A stretch of DNA of 64,000 nucleotides from Bordetella sp. BOR01 (GCF_019218885.1 NZ_JAHUWT010000003.1:620001-684000); one strand, 5' to 3'. Shown: positions 8,135 to 17,283, counted from the first letter of the stretch. Notes: generated from the sequence alone by a model not told the origin. Numbers and translations: made by a program.

Positions 8135-9025
8135 ATGCTGAAATCGCACGGACGTTACTCGTATTCGGCCATCAACCGCCGGCCGGACTACTGCTGGAAG
8201 AACGGCCAACGGCTGGCAGTGCATCTCAGTTTAAACCTGGAGCACTTCGCATTCGGCGAAGGCATGGGCAATGACTATGCGTCGCCTCATCCAGCCCCCA
8301 ACCATAGAAGCTTTGCCTGGCGCGACTATGGCAACCGGGTCGGCGCATGGCGATTACTGGAATTGGCCGAGGCCTACGACCTTCCGTACGCGGTGCTGGT
8401 CAACACCGAGCTGTATGACTACTGCCCCCAGCTCATCCAGGCCTTCTCCGGCCGAGGGGACGAGATCGTAGCGCATGGGCGCACCAATGCAGAGCGCCAG
8501 GCCGATATGGCAATTGACGAAGAACGCCGCTGCATTGAAGAAGCCACGACGGCCATCGCACGGCATGAAGGCCAGCCCCCCCAAGGCTGGTTGGCGCCTT
8601 ATATCTCGCAAACGAACGACTCCCTGGAGCTGCTGAAGGCCGCGGGATACCGATACATGATGGACTGGCCGCTCGATGACCAGCCGGTCTGGATGCGCAC
8701 CAGGCATGGACCGATTCTTTCGGTTCCCTACGCACACGACCTGAATGATTCATTCGAATGCATCATTCGACGCACGCCGTCACAGGACTTCTGCAACAAC
8801 CTGATCGACCAATTTGACGAGATGCTGGCCGAGTCCGAACGGCGCCCGTTGGTCATGCCCATTGTGTTGCATAGCTTCATCCTGGGCCAACCCTACCGGC
8901 TTCGCCAGTTTCGCCGCGTGATCGAGCACATCATGAATCACCGCGACCGGATATGGCTGACACGCCCCGGCGCGATCTGCAGCCACATCGAACAATTGCC
9001 CGCCGGAATTGTCCCCGGAGGTTGA
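8135..9025 (+). CDS. Polysaccharide deacetylase-fold (NodB/PuuE-like) hydrolase
   Basis: A 296-residue NodB-homology protein. The region LSLNLEHFAFGEG stands where deacetylases have the catalytic/metal Asp pair, and AHGRTNAERQ stands for the HxxxH metal motif, so one His is Asn. This pattern is shared with PuuE-type allantoinases, which work on C-N bonds and differ from metal-dependent chitooligosaccharide deacetylases. SFILGQPYRLRQF near the C terminus is also PuuE-like. No signal peptide is seen, so it should be cytoplasmic. With an amidase in the same operon, hydrolysis of a small amide or formamide is more likely than sugar deacetylation. Confidence 0.82.
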   Translation: MLKSHGRYSYSAINRRPDYCWKNGQRLAVHLSLNLEHFAFGEGMGNDYASPHPAPNHRSFAWRDYGNRVGAWRLLELAEAYDLPYAVLVNTELYDYCPQLIQAFSGRGDEIVAHGRTNAERQADMAIDEERRCIEEATTAIARHEGQPPQGWLAPYISQTNDSLELLKAAGYRYMMDWPLDDQPVWMRTRHGPILSVPYAHDLNDSFECIIRRTPSQDFCNNLIDQFDEMLAESERRPLVMPIVLHSFILGQPYRLRQFRRVIEHIMNHRDRIWLTRPGAICSHIEQLPAGIVPGG

Positions 9026-9080
9026 TCAATCGGACGGCCGTTGCCTGCTCACTCTCTATATTTATCTTGCACTGAGAAAC

Positions 9081-10244
9081 ATGGATGCTCGCATGAACGA
9101 ACAACGAAAAATGATGATAGACAGCGTACGAGAACTAGCCCAGGCAGAGTTCAAACCCAACGGCCTGCGTTATATGGACGGTTCGTTTCCCTGGGAGAAC
9201 ATCCGCAAACTTGCCGATCTAGGCGTACTGGGAATGACGGTGCCCGAGGAATACGGGGGACTGGGGCTGCCCGTTCTGGATACCGCCCTCATCCTGGAAG
9301 AAATTGCCAAGACCTGCTACGTGACGGCCATGGCCGTTCTGGGTGAAGCCGGCGTACAAACCCGGGTTATCGCCAAGTATGCACCGCAGGCCATCAAGCG
9401 CCGCGTTCTGCCCAAAGTGGTCAGCGGAGACTGCATTCTTGCCGTGTGCATGACTGAACCCCACGCCGGCACGGATGTCGCCAATTACAAGACAAACGTC
9501 GTGGTCAAAAACGATAGGTTGATATTGAACGGCACCAAGACGCTCATCAGCCGGGCCCACGAAGCCGGCATGTTCGTCATTTTCTCGCGCATCGATGGTA
9601 GACCAGGCCGGGAGGGCATCGGCTGCGTACTGCTAGAGCCCGAAACCCCGGGGTTCCAGGTCACAGGCACCTATCACACCATGGGCGGCGAGAATCTGCA
9701 CGAAGTCCAGTTCAATGACTGCGAACTGCCGCTCGAGAACCTGGTCATCCGCGAAGATGGATTCAGGCAGCTTCTTACCGCGTTCAACACGCAACGGTGC
9801 CTGAACCCCAGCATATCACTGGGACTGGCCGAAGGCGCATTTGACGAAGCCGTCCGGTACGTCAAGCAGCGCGGCCTGTTCGGCAAGCCCGTTAGCGACT
9901 TCCAGGGCATTCGCTGGAAGTTCGCAGACATGTTTCGTGCCATCGAGGCCGGCAGAGGCCTGCTATACCGCGCCTGCGAATCGGCCGATCCCTTTCCCGA
10001 CCCTTTCCTTGCGGCAGTAGCCAAGATCACGTGTAACGAGATGGCCATCAGCGTGACCAGCGAAGCGCTTCAAGTGCACGGCGGCTACGGATTCACCGAC
10101 GAATACCTGGTTTCGCGGCTCTATCGTGGCGCGCGGTATGGCACCTTGGGGGGCGGCGTCAGCGAAACGCTGAAGGACCTGATAGGACGAAAGATCCTTG
10201 CTGATGGCGATGGTCCGGAAGGCATCCTGGCACTGACTCAATAG
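9081..10244 (+). CDS. Acyl-CoA dehydrogenase family protein
   Basis: A 387-residue flavoenzyme of normal family length. MTEPHAGTDV in the FAD/substrate-binding middle domain, LNGTKTLIS, ALQVHGGYGFTDEY and RLYRGARYGTLGGG in the C-terminal helical domain are typical. The usual catalytic Glu position in the last motif is not the standard GTxxIQ, since it reads GTLGGG-VSE, so the base is uncertain. The ATG at 9081 (MDARMNEQRKMM) is chosen; a TTG at 9009 would overlap the previous gene and add a poor leader. In this operon it would oxidise an acyl-CoA made by the SucCD-like ligase encoded next. Confidence 0.88.
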   Translation: MDARMNEQRKMMIDSVRELAQAEFKPNGLRYMDGSFPWENIRKLADLGVLGMTVPEEYGGLGLPVLDTALILEEIAKTCYVTAMAVLGEAGVQTRVIAKYAPQAIKRRVLPKVVSGDCILAVCMTEPHAGTDVANYKTNVVVKNDRLILNGTKTLISRAHEAGMFVIFSRIDGRPGREGIGCVLLEPETPGFQVTGTYHTMGGENLHEVQFNDCELPLENLVIREDGFRQLLTAFNTQRCLNPSISLGLAEGAFDEAVRYVKQRGLFGKPVSDFQGIRWKFADMFRAIEAGRGLLYRACESADPFPDPFLAAVAKITCNEMAISVTSEALQVHGGYGFTDEYLVSRLYRGARYGTLGGGVSETLKDLIGRKILADGDGPEGILALTQ

Positions 10245-10251
10245 GCCCGTC

Positions 10252-11415
10252 ATGCTGCTTCTCGAAAATGATGGAAAGTCGTTGCTGCGCAAGTACGGTA
10301 TTGCCACCCCCGCGGGAATGCTGCTGCGCGCCGGCCAAGCCCCGGCCGCGATGGCAGGTGGTCCGCCCTGGATTGCCAAGGCCCAGGTTGCCGCGGGCGG
10401 GCGCGGCAAGGCGGGAGGAATCAAGATCGTGCAAGGCATCGACGCGCTGCAACCCAGTGTCGACGCGATCCTGGAGCTATCGATAAAAGGATGCCACCCA
10501 CGCGCGGTACTGGTAGAAGAATGCGTGGCAGGCCAGGAACATTACCTGGCATTGATGGTCGATGCAGGCGCCGGCGGCATCCGGCTGATGTACTCAGACC
10601 AAGGAGGCATCGACATTGAATCGCATGCGAAGTCTTGCATGCGATTCAATGAAGTGGCTGCGCTATCGCCAGCGGCGATCGACGCCATGACCCGCCGTGC
10701 CGCGCTTGCCGCTCCCGCCGCGCACCGCAACGCACTCCTGCGCCTGGGCCAATGCCTGGCCACCCTATTCCTGACTCACAAACTGACACTGGCCGAGATC
10801 AATCCTCTTTTTGCGATGCCCGACGGCACATTCATCGCCGGGGATGCCAAAATAGCCGTAGACATGAACGCCGTGCCCACGGACGAAATGCTGCACAGCC
10901 TGATTGCCAACGCTCGCGACCTGTATCCCGACGCGTGGCTCAAACTGACTGAAGATTTCGACTTTGTGGAAATCGAACATCAGGGAACGCTGGGCCTGAT
11001 CACGACGGGTGCCGGCCTGTCGATGATGCTGGTCGACGAACTGGTTGCGCGCGGAGAGCGTCCGTTCAATTTCTGCGATGTCCGCACGGGCCAATTGCGC
11101 GGCAGCCCGGAACGACTGATCCGGATTCTGGACTGGTTGAATGCGGCACCCAACGTGCAGATGGTACTGGTCAACATCTTCGCGGGCATCACTAATCTGG
11201 AAGAGTTTGCCTGCCTTCTTGCGCAAGCCAGGGAACAGCGCCCCGGGTTCAAGATTCCGATGATCGCCCGCCTGGTCGGCAATGGCGCAGAAGCGGCGCA
11301 ACGTCTATTGGCTGGCATCGCGCCCGATATCATCGTAGAGCCCGACCTGGATCGCTGCATGGATCTGGTCGGCCATGCACGCCGGTCAACCACTGATAAT
11401 CGAAGCAATGCCTGA
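10252..11415 (+). CDS. ADP-forming acyl-CoA synthetase beta subunit, SucC-like
   Basis: A 387-residue SucC homologue with the N-terminal ATP-grasp domain (WIAKAQVAAGGRGKAGGIK, LAEINPLF) and the C-terminal CoA-ligase flavodoxin-like domain (FCDVRTGQLRGSPERL, LVNIFAGITN). Housekeeping SucC is part of the TCA-cycle set with sucD and sucAB; this copy instead lies between an acyl-CoA dehydrogenase and a Bug/amidase group, so it is probably specialised for another di- or hydroxy-carboxylate, as in malate-CoA ligases. It starts seven bases after the dehydrogenase stop and overlaps the sucD-like gene by eight bases. The specific substrate is inferred to differ from succinate. Confidence 0.88.
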   Translation: MLLLENDGKSLLRKYGIATPAGMLLRAGQAPAAMAGGPPWIAKAQVAAGGRGKAGGIKIVQGIDALQPSVDAILELSIKGCHPRAVLVEECVAGQEHYLALMVDAGAGGIRLMYSDQGGIDIESHAKSCMRFNEVAALSPAAIDAMTRRAALAAPAAHRNALLRLGQCLATLFLTHKLTLAEINPLFAMPDGTFIAGDAKIAVDMNAVPTDEMLHSLIANARDLYPDAWLKLTEDFDFVEIEHQGTLGLITTGAGLSMMLVDELVARGERPFNFCDVRTGQLRGSPERLIRILDWLNAAPNVQMVLVNIFAGITNLEEFACLLAQAREQRPGFKIPMIARLVGNGAEAAQRLLAGIAPDIIVEPDLDRCMDLVGHARRSTTDNRSNA

Positions 11416-12310
11416 ATTCAAATTTGATCTCGACATTCTGACCCCGGCACTGCCGGTGCTGGTGCAGGGGGTGACGGGCAGAATGGGAAGACTGCACACG
11501 AAGCTGATGTTGCAGTATGGAACGCATATCGCCGGTGGAGTCAGCGCACCGGGTTCCGAACGCCGGGACGTTCCCGTTCCTGTTTTCTTCAACTGCAAAG
11601 ACGCGGTCGCGGCCACGGGCGCCACGACCAGCCTGGTCATGACACCCGCCATGCAGACCAAGGCGGCCTTCGAAGAGGCTATCAGTGCCGGACTACGAAC
11701 CGTCATCACCATCGCCGAGGGAATTCCCGTACACGATGCGCTGATCATGCGCACCCTGGCGAGCGAGGCCGGCGTATTCTGGATCGGCCCCTCGACGCCC
11801 GGACTTGCCGTCCCAGGCAAGATGAAAATCGGATTCCTTCCTGATGTCTCGCTATCTGCGGGCGAGATCGGCGTCATGTCGAAAAGCGGCACGCTCGCAT
11901 ACGAAATCTGCCATCGGCTGACGCAACAAGGGATTGGTCAAAGCGCATGGATCGGCGTCGGCGGGGATCCGGTAAAAGGGCTCCGCTTTGCCGACCTGGC
12001 CGAATCGTTCGCCACTCATACCGCCACGAAAGCTGTCCTGCTGATCGGCGAAATCGGAGGAACCGAGGAAGAAGAGTTTGCCGACAGATGGCGCGGCCTG
12101 GGTTCTCCGAAACCTGTCTATGCCCTGATTGCAGGCGCGCAGGCCAAGGAGGGGGTAACGATGGGGCATGCTGGCGCTTTGGTACTGGGCGAACGTGGAT
12201 CCTTGGAATCCAAGCGCGCCGCTTTGCAGGACTGCGGGGTTCACGTATTTCAGTCGATGCGCAACCTCGTGGCGCAAATATCGGCGGATCGTGCGCAACG
12301 CGCCCAATAG
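11408..12310 (+). CDS. ADP-forming acyl-CoA synthetase alpha subunit, SucD-like
   Basis: A 300-residue SucD homologue. The CoA-binding Rossmann domain begins VQGVTGRMGRLHTK, GGVSAPGSE and VPVFFNC follow, and the phosphohistidine motif is TMGHAGALV. IGPSTPGLAVPGKMKIG matches the family. The ATG at 11408 gives an eight-base overlap with the beta subunit; an earlier ATG at 11375 would only extend into that gene. Alpha and beta subunits should form a heterotetramer that makes an acyl-CoA from acid, CoA and ATP. It ends 77 bp before the next Bug gene, which has its own possible ribosome binding site. Confidence 0.88.
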   Translation: MPEFKFDLDILTPALPVLVQGVTGRMGRLHTKLMLQYGTHIAGGVSAPGSERRDVPVPVFFNCKDAVAATGATTSLVMTPAMQTKAAFEEAISAGLRTVITIAEGIPVHDALIMRTLASEAGVFWIGPSTPGLAVPGKMKIGFLPDVSLSAGEIGVMSKSGTLAYEICHRLTQQGIGQSAWIGVGGDPVKGLRFADLAESFATHTATKAVLLIGEIGGTEEEEFADRWRGLGSPKPVYALIAGAQAKEGVTMGHAGALVLGERGSLESKRAALQDCGVHVFQSMRNLVAQISADRAQRAQ

Positions 12311-12387
12311 TTGCCGGCTCTGAGGTAGATAGCCATTTTTGCCAGATAATTCGTTTCGCTGCAATCACACACTGGGAAACATCCAAG

Positions 12388-13350
12388 ATGAAGAAAATCG
12401 CCAGGCTTATCCTTGCAGGAATTCTGACGCATGCGATGCTGCCCGTCCACGCGCAAAGCACGTATCCGGATCGTCCTGTCACGTTGGTGGTGGGATTCAC
12501 CGCCGGGGGTGCCAACGACAAAGTCGCACGCGAGATCGGACATCGGCTGAGCAAGCTATGGAATCAATCCGTCGTGGTGGAAAACAGGAGCGGTGCCTCT
12601 GGCGCCATCGCCGCAGTTAGTGTGGCCAGCGCCAAACCGAATGGCCTGAGATTGCTGGTGGGCCCCGTGACCCTGACCATGCTTCCCGCCGTCCAGGAAG
12701 GGTTGCCCTTCGACATGAGCAAAGACTTCACTCCTGTTGGATTGATCGCCAAGTCGCCCCTCGCGTTGACGGTCAGCAATGATCTTGAAGTCGATACACT
12801 GGACGCCTTTCTCGCACTCGCCGCAACCAAAGACCTGTTCGCAGGCACCACCGGGCCTGGTGCCGTGGACCATTTTGGCAGCCTCTTGCTAATGGAGAAA
12901 ACCGGCGTTCATCTACAAGACATCGCGTACCGGGGCGGCCCCGAACTCTTGACTGACCTGATGGCGAATCGGGTCAACATGTCGATGAGCAGCGCTGCAA
13001 CCATCGCCCCCCATGCCAATGGCGGAAAACTGAAGGTGCTGGCAGTTACGGGCACCGAAAGATCGCCGGTCTTGTCGGCCGTGCCAACATTTCTGGAAAG
13101 CGGTGTGACGGGTGTCGATATCTCACAGTGGTGGGGGCTGTTCGCGCCCGCGGCAACGCCACGTGCGATCATAGAGAAGATCAATGATGGCCTGAACACC
13201 GTCCTGAATGAAGCGGATCTTCAGCAAGCATTGCTTGCAGACGGGGCGATCGCAACGCCGATGACAACCGCCGCGTTCGGCACCTTCGTCTCAAGCGAAC
13301 TTTCAAACTGGAAGGGCGTGGCTGGCAGAACCGGCATCAAAGCAAAGTAG
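12388..13350 (+). CDS. Bug-family solute-binding protein
   Basis: A 320-residue protein with a Sec signal (MKKIARLILAGILTHAML, cleavage after HAQ). Ligand-loop motifs are VGFTAGGANDKVAREI and VENRSGASG; the following SAKPNGLRLLV replaces the common PDGYTLL. The ATG at 12388 has GGGAAA about ten bases upstream. It lies between the SucD-like gene and the AtzG/AtzE-like pair, so it may serve the amidase substrate while the first Bug of this operon serves another ligand. Confidence 0.92.
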   Translation: MKKIARLILAGILTHAMLPVHAQSTYPDRPVTLVVGFTAGGANDKVAREIGHRLSKLWNQSVVVENRSGASGAIAAVSVASAKPNGLRLLVGPVTLTMLPAVQEGLPFDMSKDFTPVGLIAKSPLALTVSNDLEVDTLDAFLALAATKDLFAGTTGPGAVDHFGSLLLMEKTGVHLQDIAYRGGPELLTDLMANRVNMSMSSAATIAPHANGGKLKVLAVTGTERSPVLSAVPTFLESGVTGVDISQWWGLFAPAATPRAIIEKINDGLNTVLNEADLQQALLADGAIATPMTTAAFGTFVSSELSNWKGVAGRTGIKAK

Positions 13351-13360
13351 AGGCTTGGCG

Positions 13361-13549
13361 ATGAAACAGATGGATCGGAAACAACTCGAAGCCCAGATCA
13401 TGAACCAGGGCCTTGGCCACGCCTACGAAGCGTACCCGGACGATATTGCCATCGCCGCGGCCGATGCGCTGCAATTCGCGGGCGCGCTTAGCGACGACCT
13501 TTCTCCTGCAGACGAACCCTGGAAAATGGTCCAGGTGCACCGGCCATGA
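13361..13549 (+). CDS. AtzG-like small subunit (DUF4089)
   Basis: A 62-residue protein rich in Ala, Asp and Glu, with the AtzG/DUF4089 pattern of a small helical partner of AtzE-type amidases. In cyanuric acid degradation AtzG binds and stabilises AtzE, the 1-carboxybiuret hydrolase. The ATG at 13361 follows AGAGG by seven bases; a TTG at 13355 is less likely. Its stop overlaps the start of the amidase gene in an ATGA, so the two proteins are probably made in a fixed ratio. No atzD, atzF or trzD is in view, so the complex probably acts on another amide. Confidence 0.8.
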   Translation: MKQMDRKQLEAQIMNQGLGHAYEAYPDDIAIAAADALQFAGALSDDLSPADEPWKMVQVHRP

Positions 13550-14916
13550 ACGATCTTCATTGGCTTGATGCCGCTAGCCTGGTCGATGCCTACCAACGGC
13601 GACAACTAGCTCCGTCCGAGTATGTGGACAGCCTGCTGGACCATATAGACCGCTACGACGATGCGCTTCATGTCTTCATTGATCTCCATCCCGATGACAT
13701 CCGGAAAGAGGCAAAGAGGGCCGACCGGGCGCTGCGCGCAACGCGTTGCACGCCAGGCAGATTGCACGGTGTCCCGGTGGGCATCAAAGACAATATCAAT
13801 GTGCGCGGCGTACCCACCACGTGCTGCTCCCATCTGATGACAGGCAACATTGCCAACCGGGATGCGCTGATCGTCGAGCGCCTGCGCCGTGAAGGCGCCA
13901 TCATTCTTGGAAAGGTCGCGACATGGGAATTCGCCCTTGGCGGCCCGTCATTTGACCTGCCCGTTCCTCCGGCAAGAAACCCCTGGCGTTACAGTCATCA
14001 GCCGGGAGGCTCTTCTTCCGGATGCGGCGCCGGGCTTGCTGCAGGCTTTTTCCCGTTGGCTATAGGCACAGACACCGGCGGCTCCGTCCGTCATCCCGCG
14101 GCATCTTGCGGCGTGGTCGGGCTCAAGCCCACCTACGACCTCGTGTCGCGCGACGGGGTCTTTCCGCTGGCTTATTCACTGGATCATGTAGGTCCGATGG
14201 CCAGATCGGTGGCAGACGCCTCGCTGTTGCTTGATGTGCTTGCCGGCACCCCTCATTGCCCAAGAACCGGTCCCCCTGCTGCCGACAGGCTCGATGGCTG
14301 GAAAATAGGTTTCATCAAGAATTTCCATGAAACTGACATGATCGCCGCGCCGGAAGTCGGTGCCGCGCTCGATCAGGCGGCAATGGCATTTGCCGTCTTG
14401 GGCGCCACCGTACACGATATACGTGTGCCACCGCTCGATGACTTCGCGGCCGTCAACAGGGTGATCCTGTACAGCGAGGCGTGGTCTATCCACAAAAAGC
14501 AGTTCACGTCGCACCCCGACAAGTACGGCCAGATCTGCCGCAGGAGAATTCCCGCAGGCGCGTTTCTTTCGGCCGAGCACTATGTCACGGCGCAACGCCG
14601 CCGTACTGTACTGCACGCCAAAATCGAAGCGCAATTGGCCCAGTTCGATTTCTTGCTATGCGCCAATTCGCTTGACCCGGCCGGGCCGATCGATCAGTTT
14701 TCCTCAGGCTCTCCTGTCAATTCACGGCAGGCCCGCACTCCGTTCAATGTGACAGGACATCCCGCGATATCGTTGATGTCGGGCCTGTCTTCTGACGGGT
14801 TGCCGCTGTCGCTTCAGCTTGTTGGCAGGTTTTTCAACGAACGAATGCTGCTTCAAGCAGCGCAAGCCTATCAGCGCCATACTGGCTTCGATACCCTGCA
14901 CCCGCCGCACCTGTAA
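13546..14916 (+). CDS. Amidase, AtzE-like (amidase signature family)
   Basis: A 456-residue amidase-signature enzyme. The Ser-cisSer-Lys triad fits Lys81 (VGIKDNI), Ser156 (QPGGSSSGC) and Ser180 (TDTGGSVRHPA); SLDHVGPMARSVAD is also typical. It hydrolyses an amide to acid and ammonia in the cytoplasm. The overlapping AtzG-like gene points to the AtzE branch. As the last gene of the operon it could release the carboxylic acid that the SucCD-like ligase converts to a CoA ester for the acyl-CoA dehydrogenase. The gap of 31 bases to the convergent kinase gene shows no clear terminator. Confidence 0.87.
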   Translation: MNDLHWLDAASLVDAYQRRQLAPSEYVDSLLDHIDRYDDALHVFIDLHPDDIRKEAKRADRALRATRCTPGRLHGVPVGIKDNINVRGVPTTCCSHLMTGNIANRDALIVERLRREGAIILGKVATWEFALGGPSFDLPVPPARNPWRYSHQPGGSSSGCGAGLAAGFFPLAIGTDTGGSVRHPAASCGVVGLKPTYDLVSRDGVFPLAYSLDHVGPMARSVADASLLLDVLAGTPHCPRTGPPAADRLDGWKIGFIKNFHETDMIAAPEVGAALDQAAMAFAVLGATVHDIRVPPLDDFAAVNRVILYSEAWSIHKKQFTSHPDKYGQICRRRIPAGAFLSAEHYVTAQRRRTVLHAKIEAQLAQFDFLLCANSLDPAGPIDQFSSGSPVNSRQARTPFNVTGHPAISLMSGLSSDGLPLSLQLVGRFFNERMLLQAAQAYQRHTGFDTLHPPHL

Positions 14917-14947
14917 CCCAATTGATCGCCACGGTAGACCGACACGA

Positions 14948-16060
14948 TTACAGCTGAATAGGCTCGCCCTGCAATTTCACTTCCGCCACGATCCGATCAT
15001 CACGTTGGTTCAACGAAAACTCGTACCGATCGGGATAACGCAGGGCCAGGCGCCGGCAAAGATTGGCCAGGCCGCCGCCCCCTTGCGCCAAGTCGTAGGG
15101 CGCATGCAGATGCCCGGGGTTGTCGACCTCTACCATCAACTCGTCGCCCCGCAGCCGGGTACGGATGTTGATCAGGAAGTGTTCGCTGCTGGACTGCATG
15201 CCGTGCTTGATGGCGTTTTCCACCAGCCCTTGCAGCGTCATGTGGGGAAGCCGCCTTTCCAGGGAAGCCGGATCGAGATGGCAGCGGTATTCGAGCTGCC
15301 GGTCAAAGCGTAGCGACTGTATGCGTATATAGGCTTCGGCCGCCTCGATTTCCTCATCGAGCCGGCACAGGCCCTGGCCGCGGCGGTTGAGCGAATAGCG
15401 CAGGTATGCCGCCAGCCGGCGGGTCATTTCTTCGGCGATGGCAGGACGTTCGCCGATCTCGGCCACGATGGTATTGAGCGCGTTGAACAGGAAATGCGGC
15501 TCGATCTGCAGCTGCAGGCTTTCCAGTTCCAGGCGCAGTGCATGCGTCTCGGCCTTCATCTTGGAAATGCGTTCGGTGCGCGCGGCCAGTTCGGCCGCCA
15601 CGCCGAAGTAGATCAAAGTCCAGATGGACAGAATGCCCATGTAGTAGATGAACCCCAGCCGGTACTGGTTGCCGGGTATGACCCGCATGGCGCCGACGGG
15701 AAACAGGTGATGGATGGCGTAGCCGATCGAGGCCAGCAGCGCCGCTGCCGCCACGCACAGCAGCACCGCACAGGCCAGCGTGGTGACGGCCGAGCGGGTC
15801 TTGGACGCATTGCGTCCGTGCCATACCGCGGCGGCGCTGGTCAGCACGAACGCCAGCGGCTCGAGCGCCAGCGTCAGCCAGAACGCGGCCGACGCATTGC
15901 CGAATACGGCCAGCCTGATGAAGAAGCCGACCACGGCAAGGAAGATCCACCCCACCACCTGTGCGCGCCAGAAACCCGGTGAAGATTCGCCCTGGCTGAG
16001 CTCCTGGCTGGTAGTGGTGAATATGGTCGAAGTGTGGTCAGAGAGTGCCATCCCGTGCAT
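14948..16060 (-). CDS. LytS/YehU-type membrane sensor histidine kinase
   Basis: A 370-residue kinase. About four hydrophobic segments (near residues 35-53, 58-79, 91-115 and 133-157) form the membrane sensor; a coiled stretch leads to the His_kinase box QIEPHFLFNALNTI with phospho-acceptor His189, and the ATPase part has LVENAIKHG (Asn282) and GGGGLANLCRRL. Members of this family normally pair with a LytTR response regulator encoded next to them, but none is adjacent. The ATG at 16060 is taken; another at 16051 is possible. It is divergent from the RpiR gene over a 359-bp gap. The stimulus is unknown. Confidence 0.88.
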   Translation of the reverse strand: MHGMALSDHTSTIFTTTSQELSQGESSPGFWRAQVVGWIFLAVVGFFIRLAVFGNASAAFWLTLALEPLAFVLTSAAAVWHGRNASKTRSAVTTLACAVLLCVAAAALLASIGYAIHHLFPVGAMRVIPGNQYRLGFIYYMGILSIWTLIYFGVAAELAARTERISKMKAETHALRLELESLQLQIEPHFLFNALNTIVAEIGERPAIAEEMTRRLAAYLRYSLNRRGQGLCRLDEEIEAAEAYIRIQSLRFDRQLEYRCHLDPASLERRLPHMTLQGLVENAIKHGMQSSSEHFLINIRTRLRGDELMVEVDNPGHLHAPYDLAQGGGGLANLCRRLALRYPDRYEFSLNQRDDRIVAEVKLQGEPIQL

Positions 16061-16419
16061 ATTATCCGCGTCAGAACGGCATCATGGGTGTCAATGAGCC
16101 GCGGTGGCTTTTACCCCGTACCTGATGGAAATGCTTCGGTTGGATTCTGCGGGCGCCCCATTTCGGGAACAAGATTTTTTCGACGAAACCGGCTTTTTTG
16201 GCGACGAAATTACCGGCCATCGACAATTCCGTCGACAAGCCAAAGACAACAATAATTCTCATTTAAATTCTAACCGGATATTTTCGAAGGCGTCCACCAC
16301 CGGCCTTGGCAGCCATCGATCGCGCCACCACGAAATTCGACGACCTGCTGTCACGTGCTATGTTTCCATGCAATTGCCATTGCAGTTCGATCGCCGTTTC
16401 CCCTCTGCCACACTCCACT
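16061..16419. promoter_or_regulatory. Divergent intergenic region between the sensor kinase and RpiR genes
   Basis: No convincing gene is present; short frames on both strands here have no recognisable product and atypical composition. The segment is AT-richer than its surroundings, especially 16246-16280. A perfect 11-base palindrome TTTCGACGAAA lies at 16178-16188. It must hold both promoters, but no strong -35/-10 pair could be fixed. Confidence 0.4.
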
Positions 16420-17283
16420 ATGAATTTCCTTGACCGCATCGCCGCCCGAACCCAAGGCCTGACCCAGAGCGAACAGATGCTGGTGGATTACCTGGTGTCG
16501 CGCCAGCCGCATGGCATGCTGGACACGGCCACGGTCATTGCGCGCAAGGTCGGCATCAGCCCATCGACTGTCGTACGCCTCTTCTCCAAGATCGGATACG
16601 ACTCGTTTGCCGAGGCACAGCGCGAAGCACGCAACGAGATAGCCTCCAAACTGACCTCACCCGCGCAGCGCGCCACGCTTCGAACGACCGGCGAACAGAC
16701 CCTGCAGTCCGTGGTCGAAGACAGCCTCTTGCTGGATATCGACAACATCCAGGCGACGCGGGCCTCGATGGACATGGCGGAATTCGAGGCCATCGTTCAT
16801 ATCCTGAGCCGGCCCCGCAAAGGCAGGGTTTTTATCGCGGGCGCCAAGAATGCCTATGGGGTGGCGGCACATTTGCACACGCACCTGAATATGTGCATGA
16901 AAGACGTGCAGCTCCTGGACACTCAACCATCCACGCTGGCCGACAACCTGCTGTGGATAGATGAACACGACGTGCTGGTGGCGATCTCGATCCGGCGCTA
17001 CGCCAGGACCGTCCATCACGCCGCACGGCATTTCCACTCCACAGGCGCACGCGTGCTTGCCATCACCGACAGCCCGCTATCGCCCATCGCCGGCGTGGCC
17101 GATCACCGGCTACTGATTCATACGGCCAGCAATTCGCCCTTCGATTCCTTCACGGCGCTTTTCAGCCTTTGCACCGCGCTGGTGTCCGCCATATCGTGGC
17201 GTCGGAAAAAAGCCGTAGATGCCTTGCTGGCGCGCGGCGACGACATCTGGCGCAAGATCGGCACCTTCGTCGAAGGCAACTAA
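16420..17283 (+). CDS. MurR/RpiR family transcriptional regulator
   Basis: A 287-residue regulator of usual length. An N-terminal HTH_6 domain (LTQSEQMLVDYLV, KVGISPSTVVRLFSKIGY) is followed by a C-terminal SIS domain (residues about 120-250; RVFIAGAKNAYG, ISIRRYARTV, VLAITDSPLSP). SIS domains bind phosphosugars or other small metabolites. The ATG at 16420 begins the usual MNFLDRI start; the longer frame upstream adds unrelated sequence. It precedes the CMD/Bug/SDR operon and is the natural candidate for the palindromes at 17470-17519. Confidence 0.9.
   Translation: MNFLDRIAARTQGLTQSEQMLVDYLVSRQPHGMLDTATVIARKVGISPSTVVRLFSKIGYDSFAEAQREARNEIASKLTSPAQRATLRTTGEQTLQSVVEDSLLLDIDNIQATRASMDMAEFEAIVHILSRPRKGRVFIAGAKNAYGVAAHLHTHLNMCMKDVQLLDTQPSTLADNLLWIDEHDVLVAISIRRYARTVHHAARHFHSTGARVLAITDSPLSPIAGVADHRLLIHTASNSPFDSFTALFSLCTALVSAISWRRKKAVDALLARGDDIWRKIGTFVEGN

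Noticed and set aside
16071-16433. Short frames on both strands in the kinase/RpiR gap
   Set aside because: No start with a ribosome binding site, no recognisable motif, and the AT-rich part looks like promoter DNA.
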